A DNA stretch of 64,000 bases. Source: Chamaelirium japonicum (lineage: Eukaryota; Streptophyta; Magnoliopsida; Liliales; Melanthiaceae). A program made the position numbers and the translations under genes. Below the pieces are notes generated by a model. It ran no database searches. It saw only the letters and a list, made by a program, of their open reading frames with translations, and had not been told where the DNA came from. The DNA lies in the NCBI GenBank assembly GCA_947650365.1, contig CANTAL010000132.1, positions 620,001-684,000 of the forward strand, in the 5' to 3' direction. Positions 38,040 through 50,500 of this stretch are shown piece after piece (the stretch's first letter is position 1; each line of letters begins with the position of its first letter).

Positions 38040-40729
38040 GAATGAATTAGAATGGATCGTACGAATGAATTAGAATGGATCGTACGAATGAATTAGAATG
38101 GATCGTACGAATGAATTAGAATGGATTGTACGAATGAATTAGAATGGATCGTACGAATGAATTAGAATGGATACATTCGTGCGAATGAATTAGAATGGAT
38201 CGTATGAATGAATTAGAATGGATCATGCGAATGAATTAGAATAGATCGTACGAATGAATTAGAATGGATCGTACGAATGAATTAGAATGGATCGTATGAA
38301 TGAATTAGAATGGATCGTGCGAATGAATTAGAATAGATCGTACGAATGAATTAGAATGGATACATACGAATGAATTAGAATGGATCGTACGAATGAATTA
38401 GAATGGATCATGCAAATGAATTAGAATGGACCGCACGATTGAATTAGAATTGATCGTACGAATGAATTAGATTGAATCGTGCGAATGAATTAGAATGGAT
38501 CGTACGAATGAATTAGAATGGATCGTACGAATGAATTAGAATAGATTGTACGAATGAATTAGAATGGATACATTCGTGCGAATAAATTAGAATGGATCGT
38601 ACGAATGAATTAGAATGGATCGTGCGAATGAATTAGAATGGATCGTGCGAATGAATTAGAATGGATCGTACGAATGAATTAGATTAGATTGTGCGAATGA
38701 ATTTGAATGGATCGTACGAATGAATTAGAATGGATCGTACGAATGAATTAGAATGGATCGTACGAATGAATTAGAATAGATCGTATGAATGAATTAGAAT
38801 GGATCGTACGAATGAATGGATCGTACGAATGAATTAGATTGAATCGTCCGAATGAATTATAATGGATCGTGCGAATGAATTAGAATGGATCGTACGAATG
38901 AATTAGAAAGGATACAATCGTGCGAATGAATTAGAATGGATTGTACGAATGAATTAGAATGGATCGTGCGAATGAATTAGAATGGATCGTACGAATGAAT
39001 TAGAATGGATCGTACGAATGAATTAGATTGGATCGTGCGAATGAATTAGAATGGATCGTACGAATGAATTAGAATCGATCGTACGACTGAATTAGAATAG
39101 ATCGTACGAATGAATTAGAATGGATACATTCGTGCGAATGAATTAGAATGGATCGTACGAAAAAAGTAGAATGGATCGTGCGAATGAATTAGAATGGATC
39201 ATATGAATGAATTAGAATTGATCGTGCGAATGAATAAGAATGGATCGTGCGAATGAATTAGAATGGATCGTACGAATGAATTAGAATGAATTGTACGACT
39301 GAATTAGAATGGATCATACGAATGAATTAGATTGTATCGTACGAATGAATTAGAATTGATCGTGCGAATGAATTAGAATGGATAGTACGAATGAATTAGA
39401 ATGGATCGTACGAATGAATTAGAATGTATCGTACGAATGAATTAGATTGTATCGTACAAATGAATTAGAATGGATCGTGCGAATGAATTAGACTGGATCG
39501 TACGAATGAATTAGAATGGATCGTGCGAATGAATTAGAATGGATCGTACGAATGAATTAGAATGGATCGTACGAATGAATTAGAATGGATCATACGAATG
39601 AATTAGAATCGATCGTACGACTGAATTAGAATAGATCGTACGAATGAATTAGAATGGATACATTCGTGCGAATAAATTAGAATGGATCGTACGAATGAAT
39701 TAGAATGGATCGTTCGAATGAATTAGAATGGATCGTATGAATGAATTAGAATGGATCGTACGAATGAATTAAAATAGATTGTACGACTGAATTAGAATGG
39801 ATCATATGAATGAATTAGAATGGATACATTCGTGCGAATGAATTAGAATGGATCGTACGAATGAATTAGAATGGATCGTGCGAATGAATTAGAATGGATT
39901 GTATGAATGAATTAGAATGGATCGTACGAATGAATTAGAATAGATTGTACGACTGAATTAGAATGGATCATATGAATGAATTAGATTGTATCGTAGGAAT
40001 GAATTAGAATGGATCGTGCGAATGAATTAGAATGGATCATATGAATGAATTAGAATTGATCGTGCGAATGAATTAGAATGGATCGTGCGAATGAATTAGA
40101 ATGGATCGTACGAATGAATTAGAATGGATCGTACGAATGAATTAGAATAGATCGTACGAATGAATTAGAATGGATCGTATTAATCAATTAGAATGGATCA
40201 TGTGAATGAATTAGAATAGATCGTACGAATGAATTAGAATGGATACATTCGTGCGAATGAATTAGAATGTATCGTACGAATGAATTAGAATGGATCGTAC
40301 GAATGAATTAGATTGTATCGTACGAATGAATTAGAATGGATCGTTCGAATGAATTAGAATGGATCATACGAATGAATTAGATTGTATCGTGCGAATGAAT
40401 TAGAATGGATCATACGAATGAATTAGATTGTATCGTGCGAATGAATTAGAATGGATCATACGAATGAATTAGATTGTATCGTACGAATGAATTAGAATGG
40501 ATCGTACGAATGAATTAGAATGGATCGTACGAATGAATTAGAATGGATCATATGAATGAATTAGAATACATCGTACGAATGAATTAGAATGGATACATTC
40601 GTGCGAATGAATAAGAATGGATCGTACGAATGAATTAGAATGGATCGTACGAATGAATTAGAATAGAATATATCTTACGAATGAATTAGAATAGATCGTA
40701 CGAATGAATTAGAATGGATCCATTCATTC
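38040..40729 (-). repeat. Satellite block, R orientation, 2.7 kb
   Basis: Long R tract. From about 39,230 it is the start of the 4,070-bp tandem duplication. It contains a dimer series in which GGATCATACG and TTGTATCGTGCG units alternate (about 40,360-40,480). Confidence 0.92.
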
Positions 40730-41412
40730 GTACGATTTATTCTAATTCATTCGCACGATTCATTCTAATTCATTCGTACGATCCATTCTAATTCATTCGC
40801 ACGATCCATTCTAATTCATTCGTATGATCCATTCAAATTCATTCGCAAGATCCATTCTAATTCATTCGTACGATACAATCTAATTCATTCGTATGATCCA
40901 TTCTATTCTAATTCATTCGCACAATCCATTCTAATTCATTCATACGATCCATTCTAATTCATTCGTACGATCCATTCTAATTCATTCGCATGATCCATTC
41001 TAATTCATTCGTACGATACAATCTAATTCATTCGCACGATTCATTCAAATTCATTCATACAATCCATTCTAATTCATTCGTACGATCCATTCTAATTCAT
41101 TATACATCATTCGTACGATCCATTAGAATTAGAATCGCACGAATGTATCCATTCTAATTCATTCGTACGATCTATTCTAATTCATTCGTACGATCCATTC
41201 TAATTCATTCTAATTCATTCGTTCGATCTATTCTAATTCATTCGCAAGATCCATTCTAATTAATTCATACGATCCATTCTAATTCATTCGTACGATCCAT
41301 TCTAATTCATTCGCACGATCCATTCTAATTCGTTCGTACGATCCATTCTAATTCATTCGTACGATCCATTCTAATTCATTCGTACGATCCATTCTAATTC
41401 ATTCGCACGATC
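40730..41412 (+). repeat. Satellite block, F orientation
   Basis: F tract with a scrambled joint near 41,098-41,135 (TTATACATCATTCG, CCATTAGAATTAGAATCG). Repeated at 44,800-45,482. Confidence 0.9.
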
Positions 41413-41563
41413 TATTAGATTGTATCGTGCGAATGAAATAGAATGGAAGGTACGAATGAATTAGAATGGATCGTGCGAATGAAATAGAATGGATCGTATG
41501 AATGAATTAGAATGGATCGTACGATTGAATTAAATGGATCGTACGAATGAATTAGATTGGATA
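41413..41563 (-). repeat. Short R block
   Basis: About 150 bp of R units with the unusual GAATGGAAGGTACG. Repeated at 45,483-45,633. Confidence 0.88.
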
Positions 41564-42215
41564 CATTCTAATTCATTCGTACGATCCATTCTAATTCATT
41601 CGTACGATACAATCTAATTCATTCGTATGATCCATTCTAATTCAGTTGTACAATCCATTCTAATTCATTCGTACGATCCATTCTAATTCATTCGCACGAT
41701 CCATTCTAATTCATTCGCACGATCAATTCTAATTCATTCGTATGATCCAATCTAATTCATTCGCACGATCCAATCTAATTTATTCGTATGATCCATTCTA
41801 ATTCATTCGCACGATACAATCTAATTCATTCGTATGATCCATTCTAATTCATTCGCACGATCCATTCTAATTCATTCGAACGATACAATCTAATTCATTC
41901 GTACGATCCATTCTAATTCATTCGTACGATACATTCTAATTCATTCGCACGAATGTATCCATTCTAATTCATTCGTACGATCTATTCTTATTCATTTGCA
42001 TGATCCATTCTAAATCATTAATACGATCCATTCTAATTCATTCGTACGATCTATTCTAATTCATTCGTACGATCCATTCTAATTCATTCGCACGAATATA
42101 TCCATTCTAATTCATTCGCACGATCCTTTCTAATTCATTCGTACGATTCATTCTAATTCATTCGTACGATCCATTCTAATTCATTCGCATGATCCATTCG
42201 CACGATCCATTCTAA
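41564..42215 (+). repeat. Satellite block, F orientation
   Basis: F tract with CAGTTGTACAATCC near 41,644. Repeated at 45,634-46,284. Confidence 0.9.
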
Positions 42216-42756
42216 TGGATCGTACGAATGAATTAGAGTGGATACATTCGTGCGAATGAATTAGAATGGATCGTATGATTGAATTAGAATAGATCATTGA
42301 ATTAGAATTGATTCGTACAATCCATTCTAATTCATTCTAATGGATCGTATGAATTAGAATGAATGGATCGTACGAATGATTTAGAATGGATACATTCGTG
42401 TGAATGAATTAGAAAGGATCGTACGAATGAATTAGAATGGAACGTGCGAATGAATTAGAATGGATCATATGAATGAATTAGAATTAATCGTGCGAATGAA
42501 TTAGAATGGATCGTGCGAATGGATTAGAATGGATCGTACGAATGAATTAGAATGGATTGTACGACTGAATTAGAATGGATCATACGAATGAATTAGATTG
42601 TATCGTACGAATGAATTAGAATGGATTGTGCGAATGAATTAGAATGGATCATACGAATGAATTAGAATGGATCGTGCGAATGAATTAGAATGGATCGTAC
42701 GAATGAATTAGAATGAATCGTGCGAATGAATTAGAATAAATCGTACGAATGAATGG
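42216..42756 (-). repeat. Satellite block, R orientation
   Basis: R tract with a small F interruption near 42,308-42,338. Repeated at 46,285-46,826. Confidence 0.88.
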
Positions 42757-42929
42757 ATCCATTCTAATTCATTCGTACGATCTATTCTAATTCATTCCTA
42801 CGATCCATTCTAATTCATTCGCACGATCCATTCTAATTCATTCGTACGATCCATTCTAATTCATTCGTACGATACAATCCAATTCTTTCGTACGATCCAT
42901 TCTAATTCATTCGCACGATCCATTCTAAT
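42757..42929 (+). repeat. Satellite block, F orientation
   Basis: Short F tract entered at GAATGGATCCATTC, a self-complementary joint. Repeated at 46,827-46,999. Confidence 0.88.
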
Positions 42930-44799
42930 TAGAATGAATTAGAATGGATACATTTGTGCGAATGAATTAGAATAGATCGTATGAATGAATTAGAATAGAA
43001 TGGATCGTGCGATTGAATTAGAATGGATTATATGAATGAATTAGAATAGATCGTATGATCCATTAGATTGTACGATCCATTCTAATTCATTCATAGAATG
43101 GATCGTACGAATGAATTAGAATGGATCGTGCGAATGAATTAGAATGGATCGTGCGAATGAATTAGAATGGATCGTACTAATGAATTAGAATGGATCGTAT
43201 GAATGAAATAGAATAGATCGTGCGAATGAATTATAATAGATCGTACGAATGAATTAAAATGGATACATTCGTGCGAATGAATTAGAAAGGATCGTACGAA
43301 TGAATAAGAATGGATCGTGCGAATGAATTAGAATGGATCGTACGAATGAATTAGAATGAATTGTACGACTGAATTAGAATGGATCATACGAATGAATTAG
43401 ATTGTATCGTACGAATGAATTAGAATTGATCGTGCGAATGAATTAGAATGGATAGTACGAATGAATTAGAATGGATCGTACGAATGAATTAGAATGTATC
43501 GTACGAATGAATTAGATTGTATCGTACAAATGAATTAGAATGGATCGTGCGAATGAATTAGACTGGATCGTACGAATGAATTAGAATGGATCGTGCGAAT
43601 GAATTAGAATGGATCGTACGAATGAATTAGAATGGATCGTACGAATGAATTAGAATGGATCATACGAATGAATTAGAATCGATCGTACGACTGAATTAGA
43701 ATAGATCGTACGAATGAATTAGAATGGATACATTCGTGCGAATAAATTAGAATGGATCGTACGAATGAATTAGAATGGATCGTTCGAATGAATTAGAATG
43801 GATCGTATGAATGAATTAGAATGGATCGTACGAATGAATTAAAATAGATTGTACGACTGAATTAGAATGGATCATATGAATGAATTAGAATGGATACATT
43901 CGTGCGAATGAATTAGAATGGATCGTACGAATGAATTAGAATGGATCGTGCGAATGAATTAGAATGGATTGTATGAATGAATTAGAATGGATCGTACGAA
44001 TGAATTAGAATAGATTGTACGACTGAATTAGAATGGATCATATGAATGAATTAGATTGTATCGTAGGAATGAATTAGAATGGATCGTGCGAATGAATTAG
44101 AATGGATCATATGAATGAATTAGAATTGATCGTGCGAATGAATTAGAATGGATCGTGCGAATGAATTAGAATGGATCGTACGAATGAATTAGAATGGATC
44201 GTACGAATGAATTAGAATAGATCGTACGAATGAATTAGAATGGATCGTATTAATCAATTAGAATGGATCATGTGAATGAATTAGAATAGATCGTACGAAT
44301 GAATTAGAATGGATACATTCGTGCGAATGAATTAGAATGTATCGTACGAATGAATTAGAATGGATCGTACGAATGAATTAGATTGTATCGTACGAATGAA
44401 TTAGAATGGATCGTTCGAATGAATTAGAATGGATCATACGAATGAATTAGATTGTATCGTGCGAATGAATTAGAATGGATCATACGAATGAATTAGATTG
44501 TATCGTGCGAATGAATTAGAATGGATCATACGAATGAATTAGATTGTATCGTACGAATGAATTAGAATGGATCGTACGAATGAATTAGAATGGATCGTAC
44601 GAATGAATTAGAATGGATCATATGAATGAATTAGAATACATCGTACGAATGAATTAGAATGGATACATTCGTGCGAATGAATAAGAATGGATCGTACGAA
44701 TGAATTAGAATGGATCGTACGAATGAATTAGAATAGAATATATCTTACGAATGAATTAGAATAGATCGTACGAATGAATTAGAATGGATCCATTCATTC
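42930..44799 (-). repeat. Satellite block, R orientation
   Basis: R tract with an F snippet at about 43,068-43,094. It crosses the boundary between the two 4,070-bp copies at about 43,300. Confidence 0.9.
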
Positions 44800-45482
44800 G
44801 TACGATTTATTCTAATTCATTCGCACGATTCATTCTAATTCATTCGTACGATCCATTCTAATTCATTCGCACGATCCATTCTAATTCATTCGTATGATCC
44901 ATTCAAATTCATTCGCAAGATCCATTCTAATTCATTCGTACGATACAATCTAATTCATTCGTATGATCCATTCTATTCTAATTCATTCGCACAATCCATT
45001 CTAATTCATTCATACGATCCATTCTAATTCATTCGTACGATCCATTCTAATTCATTCGCATGATCCATTCTAATTCATTCGTACGATACAATCTAATTCA
45101 TTCGCACGATTCATTCAAATTCATTCATACAATCCATTCTAATTCATTCGTACGATCCATTCTAATTCATTCTACATCATTCGTACGATCCATTAGAATT
45201 AGAATCGCACGAATGTATCCATTCTAATTCATTCGTACGATCTATTCTAATTCATTCGTACGATCCATTCTAATTCATTCTAATTCATTCGTTCGATCTA
45301 TTCTAATTCATTCGCAAGATCCATTCTAATTAATTCATACGATCCATTCTAATTCATTCGTACGATCCATTCTAATTCATTCGCACGATCCATTCTAATT
45401 CGTTCGTACGATCCATTCTAATTCATTCGTACGATCCATTCTAATTCATTCGTACGATCCATTCTAATTCATTCGCACGATC
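44800..45482 (+). repeat. Satellite block, F orientation
   Basis: Copy of 40,730-41,412 in the tandem duplication. Confidence 0.9.
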
Positions 45483-45633
45483 TATTAGATTGTATCGTGC
45501 GAATGAAATAGAATGGAAGGTACGAATGAATTAGAATGGATCGTGCGAATGAAATAGAATGGATCGTATGAATGAATTAGAATGGATCGTACGATTGAAT
45601 TAAATGGATCGTACGAATGAATTAGATTGGATA
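45483..45633 (-). repeat. Short R block
   Basis: Copy of 41,413-41,563. Confidence 0.88.
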
Positions 45634-46284
45634 CATTCTAATTCATTCGTACGATCCATTCTAATTCATTCGTACGATACAATCTAATTCATTCGTATGA
45701 TCCATTCTAATTCAGTTGTACAATCCATTCTAATTCATTCGTACGATCCATTCTAATTCATTCGCACGATCCATTCTAATTCATTCGCACGATCAATTCT
45801 AATTCATTCGTATGATCCAATCTAATTCATTCGCACGATCCAATCTAATTTATTCGTATGATCCATTCTAATTCATTCGCACGATACAATCTAATTCATT
45901 CGTATGATCCATTCTAATTCATTCGCACGATCCATTCTAATTCATTCGAACGATACAATCTAATTCATTCGTACGATCCATTCTAATTCATTCGTACGAT
46001 ACATTCTAATTCATTCGCACGAATGTATCCATTCTAATTCATTCGTACGATCTATTCTTATTCATTTGCATGATCCATTCTAAATCATTAATACGATCCA
46101 TTCTAATTCATTCGTACGATCTATTCTAATTCATTCGTACGATCCATTCTAATTCATTCGCACGAATATATCCATTCTAATTCATTCGCACGATCCTTTC
46201 TAATTCATTCGTACGATTCATTCTAATTCATTCGTACGATCCATTCTAATTCATTCGCATGATCCATTCGCACGATCCATTCTA
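45634..46284 (+). repeat. Satellite block, F orientation
   Basis: Copy of 41,564-42,215. Confidence 0.9.
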
Positions 46285-46826
46285 ATGGATCGTACGAATG
46301 AATTAGAGTGGATACATTCGTGCGAATGAATTAGAATGGATCGTATGATTGAATTAGAATAGATCATTGAATTAGAATTGATTCGTACAATCCATTCTAA
46401 TTCATTCTAATGGATCGTATGAATTAGAATGAATGGATCGTACGAATGATTTAGAATGGATACATTCGTGTGAATGAATTAGAAAGGATCGTACGAATGA
46501 ATTAGAATGGAACGTGCGAATGAATTAGAATGGATCATATGAATGAATTAGAATTAATCGTGCGAATGAATTAGAATGGATCGTGCGAATGGATTAGAAT
46601 GGATCGTACGAATGAATTAGAATGGATTGTACGACTGAATTAGAATGGATCATACGAATGAATTAGATTGTATCGTACGAATGAATTAGAATGGATTGTG
46701 CGAATGAATTAGAATGGATCATACGAATGAATTAGAATGGATCGTGCGAATGAATTAGAATGGATCGTACGAATGAATTAGAATGAATCGTGCGAATGAA
46801 TTAGAATAAATCGTACGAATGAATGG
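46285..46826 (-). repeat. Satellite block, R orientation
   Basis: Copy of 42,216-42,756, with the same small F interruption. Confidence 0.88.
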
Positions 46827-46999
46827 ATCCATTCTAATTCATTCGTACGATCTATTCTAATTCATTCCTACGATCCATTCTAATTCATTCGCACGATCCA
46901 TTCTAATTCATTCGTACGATCCATTCTAATTCATTCGTACGATACAATCCAATTCTTTCGTACGATCCATTCTAATTCATTCGCACGATCCATTCTAAT
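46827..46999 (+). repeat. Satellite block, F orientation
   Basis: Copy of 42,757-42,929. Confidence 0.88.
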
Positions 47000-48150
47000 T
47001 AGAATGAATTAGAATGGATACATTTGTGCGAATGAATTAGAATAGATCGTATGAATGAATTAGAATAGAATGGATCGTGCGATTGAATTAGAATGGATTA
47101 TATGAATGAATTAGAATAGATCGTATGATCCATTAGATTGTACGATCCATTCTAATTCATTCATAGAATGGATCGTACGAATGAATTAGAATGGATCGTG
47201 CGAATGAATTAGAATGGATCGTGCGAATGAATTAGAATGGATCGTACTAATGAATTAGAATGGATCGTATGAATGAAATAGAATAGATCGTGCGAATGAA
47301 TTATAATAGATCGTACGAATGAATTAAAATGGATACATTCGTGCGAATGAATTAGAAAGGATCGTACAAATGAATTAGAATGGATCGTGCGAATGAATTA
47401 GAATGGATCGTACGAATGAATTAGAATGGATACATTCGTGCGAAAGAATTAGAATGGATTGTATGAATGAATTAGAATGGATCGTATGAATGAATTAGAA
47501 TAGATCGAGCGAATGAATTAGAATGGATCGTACGAATGAATTAGAATGGATACATTCGTGCGAATGAATTAGAATAGATCGTACGAATGAATTAGAATGG
47601 ATCGTGCGAATGAATTAGAATGGATCATATGAATGAATTAGAATTGATCGTGCGAATGAATTAGAATGGATCGTGCGAATGAATTAGAATGGATCGTACG
47701 AATGAATTAGAATGGATCGTACGAATGAATTAGAATAGATCATACGAATGAATTAGATTGTATCATACGAATGAATTAGAATGGATCGTACGAATGAATT
47801 AGAATGGATACATTTGTGCGAATGAATTAGAATGGATCGTACGAATGAGTAAGAATGGATCGTACGAATGAAATAGAATGGATCGTACGAATAAATTTGA
47901 ATGGATCGTGTGAATGAATTAGAATGGATCGTATGAATGAACTAGAATGGATCGTACGAATGAAGTAGAATGGATACATTCGTGCGAATGAATTAGAATG
48001 GATCGTACGAATGAATTAGAATGATCGTACGAATGAACTAGAATGGATCGTACGAATGAATTAGAATAGATCGTACGAATAATTTAGAATGGATACATTT
48101 GTGCGAATGAATTAGAATCGATCGTACGAATGAATTAGATTGTATCGTAC
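47000..48150 (-). repeat. Satellite block, R orientation
   Basis: R tract with an F snippet near 47,137-47,164. After 47,370 it leaves the 4-kb duplication. It holds a full diagnostic GAGTAAG...GAAGTAG series plus the 21-bp GG-less unit (about 47,840-48,075). Confidence 0.9.
47840..48075 (-). repeat. Diagnostic variant series ('GAGTAAG module')
   Basis: Ordered units carry GAGTAAG, GAAATAG, AATTTG, GAACTAG and GAAGTAG, then a 28-bp variant, then a unit lacking GG (AGAATGATCGTACG) and another GAACTAG. The same order recurs near 4,130, 18,030 (without the first unit), 19,440, 25,920, 27,355 and 55,890. Partial copies lie near 7,145, 11,540 and 54,200. It is a fixed higher-order module of about 240 bp. 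Confidence 0.87.
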
Positions 48151-48484
48151 GATCTACTCTAATTCATTCATACGATCCATTCTAATTCATTCGCACGATC
48201 CAATCTAATTCATTCGTACGATCCATTCTAATTCATTCGTACGATCCATTCTACTTCATTCGCACGATCCATTCTAATTCATTCGCACAATCCATTCTAA
48301 TTCATTCGCACGATCCATTCTAATTCATTCGTACGATACGATCTAATTCATTCGTATGATCCATTCTAATTCAGTCGTACAATCCATTCTAATTCATTCG
48401 TACTATCCATTCTAATTCATTCACACGAATGTATCCATTCTACTTCATTCGTACAATCCATTCTAGTTTATTCGTACGATCTAC
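48151..48484 (+). repeat. Satellite block, F orientation
   Basis: F tract that ends abruptly at CGTACGATCTACATTCG, a cut 28-bp unit. Confidence 0.89.
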
Positions 48485-49300
48485 ATTCGTGCGAATGAAT
48501 TAGAATGGATCGTACGGATGAATTAGAATGGATCGTGCGAATGAATTAGAATGGATCATATGAATGAATTAGAATGGATCGTACGAATGAATTAGAATGG
48601 ATCGTACGAATGAATAAGAATGGATCGTGCGAATGATTTAGAATGGATCGTACGAATGAATTAGAATGGATCGTACGAATGAACTAGATTGGATCGTGCG
48701 AATGAATTAGAATGGATCGTACGAATGAATTAGAATGGATCGTACGAATGAATTAGAATAGATCGTATGACTGAATTAGAATGGATCGTACGAATGAATG
48801 GATCGTACGAATGAATTAGATTGTATCGTACGAATGAATTAGAATGGATCGTGCGAATGAATTAGAATGGATCGTACGAATGAATTAGAATGGATCGTGC
48901 GAATGAATTAGAATGGATCGTGCGAATAAATTAGAATGGATCGTATGAATTAGAATGAATTAGAATAGATCGTACGAATGAATTAGAATGGATCGTGCGA
49001 ATGAATTAGAATAGATCGTACGAATGAATTAGAATGGATACATTCGTGCGAATGAATTAGAATGGATCGTACGAATGAATTAGAATGGATACATTCGTGC
49101 GAATGAATTACAATGGATCGTACGAATGAATTAGAATGGATCATATGAATGAATTAGAATGGATACATTCGTGCGAATGAATTAGAATGGATCGTACAAA
49201 TGAATTAGAATGGATCGTGCGAATGAATTAGAATGGATACATTCGTGCGAATGAATTAGAAAAGATCGTATGAATGAATTAGAATAGATACCTTCGTGCG
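48485..49300 (-). repeat. Satellite block, R orientation
   Basis: R tract in which 28-bp variants become frequent (near 49,037, 49,089, 49,162, 49,237), only about 50-75 bp apart. That is denser than elsewhere. Confidence 0.9.
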
Positions 49301-49422
49301 ATCCATTCTAATTCATTCGTACGATCCATTCTAATTCATTCGTACGATACAATCTAATTCATTCGAACGATCCATTCTAATTCATTCGTGTGATCCATTC
49401 TAATTCATTCTAATTCATTCTA
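49301..49422 (+). repeat. Satellite block, F orientation
   Basis: Short F tract after the ACCTTCG joint. It parallels 33,780-33,923 and likewise runs into module X. Confidence 0.87.
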
Positions 49423-49572
49423 ATGGATCGTGGTAATGAATTAGATTGTATCGTATGAATTAGAATTAATCGTTTGTATCATACATATTAGAATGAATGA
49501 TTACAAATTCATTCGTAAGAATGAATTCATTCTAAGATCCAATCTAATTCATTCGCATGAATGGATCGTGCG
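49423..49572 (+). repeat. Module X, copy 2
   Basis: Same landmark order as 33,924-34,074, with TATCATACATATTAG in place of TATCATACAAATTAG. Confidence 0.87.
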
Positions 49573-49770
49573 AATGAATTAGAATGGATCTATTCGTACG
49601 AATGTATCGTACGCCTGAATCAGATTGTATACATTCTGATTCATTCGTACGATCCATTCTACGAATGAATTCGAATTCATTCGTACGATCCATTCTAATT
49701 CATTCGCACAATCTAATTCATTACGATCGTACGAATGAATCTATTCTAATCCATTCTAATGAATTAGAAT
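49573..49770. repeat. Highly scrambled satellite patch
   Basis: Orientation changes every 20-40 bp (GGATCTATTCGTACG, CGTACGCCTGAATCAG, CATTCTGATTCATTCG, TTACGATCGTACG). The loss of the usual TAA/TAG phase gives a 68-codon open frame at 49,584-49,790, which I do not regard as a gene. Confidence 0.82.
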
Positions 49771-49901
49771 GGATACATTCGTGCGAATGAATTAGAATGG
49801 ATTGTACGAATGAATTAGAATGGATCGTGCGAATGAATTAGAATGGATCATACGAATGAATTAGAATGGATCGTGCGAATAAATTAGAATGGATCGTACG
49901 A
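49771..49901 (-). repeat. Satellite block, R orientation
   Basis: Five regular R units with one 28-bp variant, between two scrambled elements. Confidence 0.88.
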
Positions 49902-50050
49902 ATGGATCGTGGTAATGAATTAGATTGCATCGTATGAGTTAGAATTAATCGTTTGTATCATACAAATTAGAATGAATGATTACAAATTCATTCGTAAGAA
50001 TGAATTCATTCTAAGATCCAATCTAATTCATTCGCACGAATGGATCGTGC
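49902..50050 (+). repeat. Module X, copy 3
   Basis: Third direct copy, only about 330 bp from copy 2. Variants TTGCATCG and ATGAGTTAG distinguish it. Confidence 0.87.
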
Positions 50051-50385
50051 GAATGAATTAGAATGGATCGTACGAATGAAGTAGAATGGATACATTCGTG
50101 CGAATGAATTAGAATGGATTGTACGAATGAATTAGAATGGATCGTGCGAATGATTTAGAATGGATCGTACGAATGAATTAGAATGGATCGTACGAATGAA
50201 TTAGATTGGATCGTGCGAATGAATTAGAATGGATCGTACGAATGAATTAGAATCGATCGTACGACTGAATTAGAATAGATCGTACGAATGAATTAGAATG
50301 GATACATTCGTGCGAATGAATTAGAATGGATCGTACGAATGAATTAGAATTAGTTGTACGAATGAATGGATCGTACAAATTCATT
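50051..50385 (-). repeat. Satellite block, R orientation
   Basis: R units that parallel 34,066-34,410 downstream of module X copy 1. The duplicated segment therefore extends beyond module X. Confidence 0.88.
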
Positions 50386-50500
50386 CTAATCCATTCTAAT
50401 TCATTCATAAGAATGGATCGTACGAGTGAATTAGATCCAATCTAATTCATTCGCACGATCCATTCTAATTCATTTGCACGATCCATTCTAATTCGTACGA
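50386..50500. repeat. Scrambled satellite joint
   Basis: Mixed truncated units (TACAAATTCATTC, CATAAGAATGG, TGAATTAGATCCAATC), then three F units, then reversal at TTCGTACGAATG. Confidence 0.8.

Larger units (their letters stand above)
39230..43299. repeat. 4,070-bp tandem duplication, copy 1
   Basis: Every landmark checked from 39,231 to 43,297 reappears exactly 4,070 bp later, through all internal orientation switches. I found one difference inside the unit in the stretches compared (A at 41,102 versus C at 45,172), plus edge differences near 39,226 and 43,298. Confidence 0.93.
43300..47369. repeat. 4,070-bp tandem duplication, copy 2
   Basis: Near-identical second copy with no length change. 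Its high identity makes it the youngest large duplication in the window, or else an assembly artefact. Confidence 0.93.

Noticed and set aside
49584-49790. 68-codon open frame on the plus strand (MDLFVRMYRTPES...)
   Set aside because: It lies in the scrambled satellite patch next to module X. The peptide is made of the same SILIHS / NSFVRS satellite words. The open frame comes from disordered unit phase.
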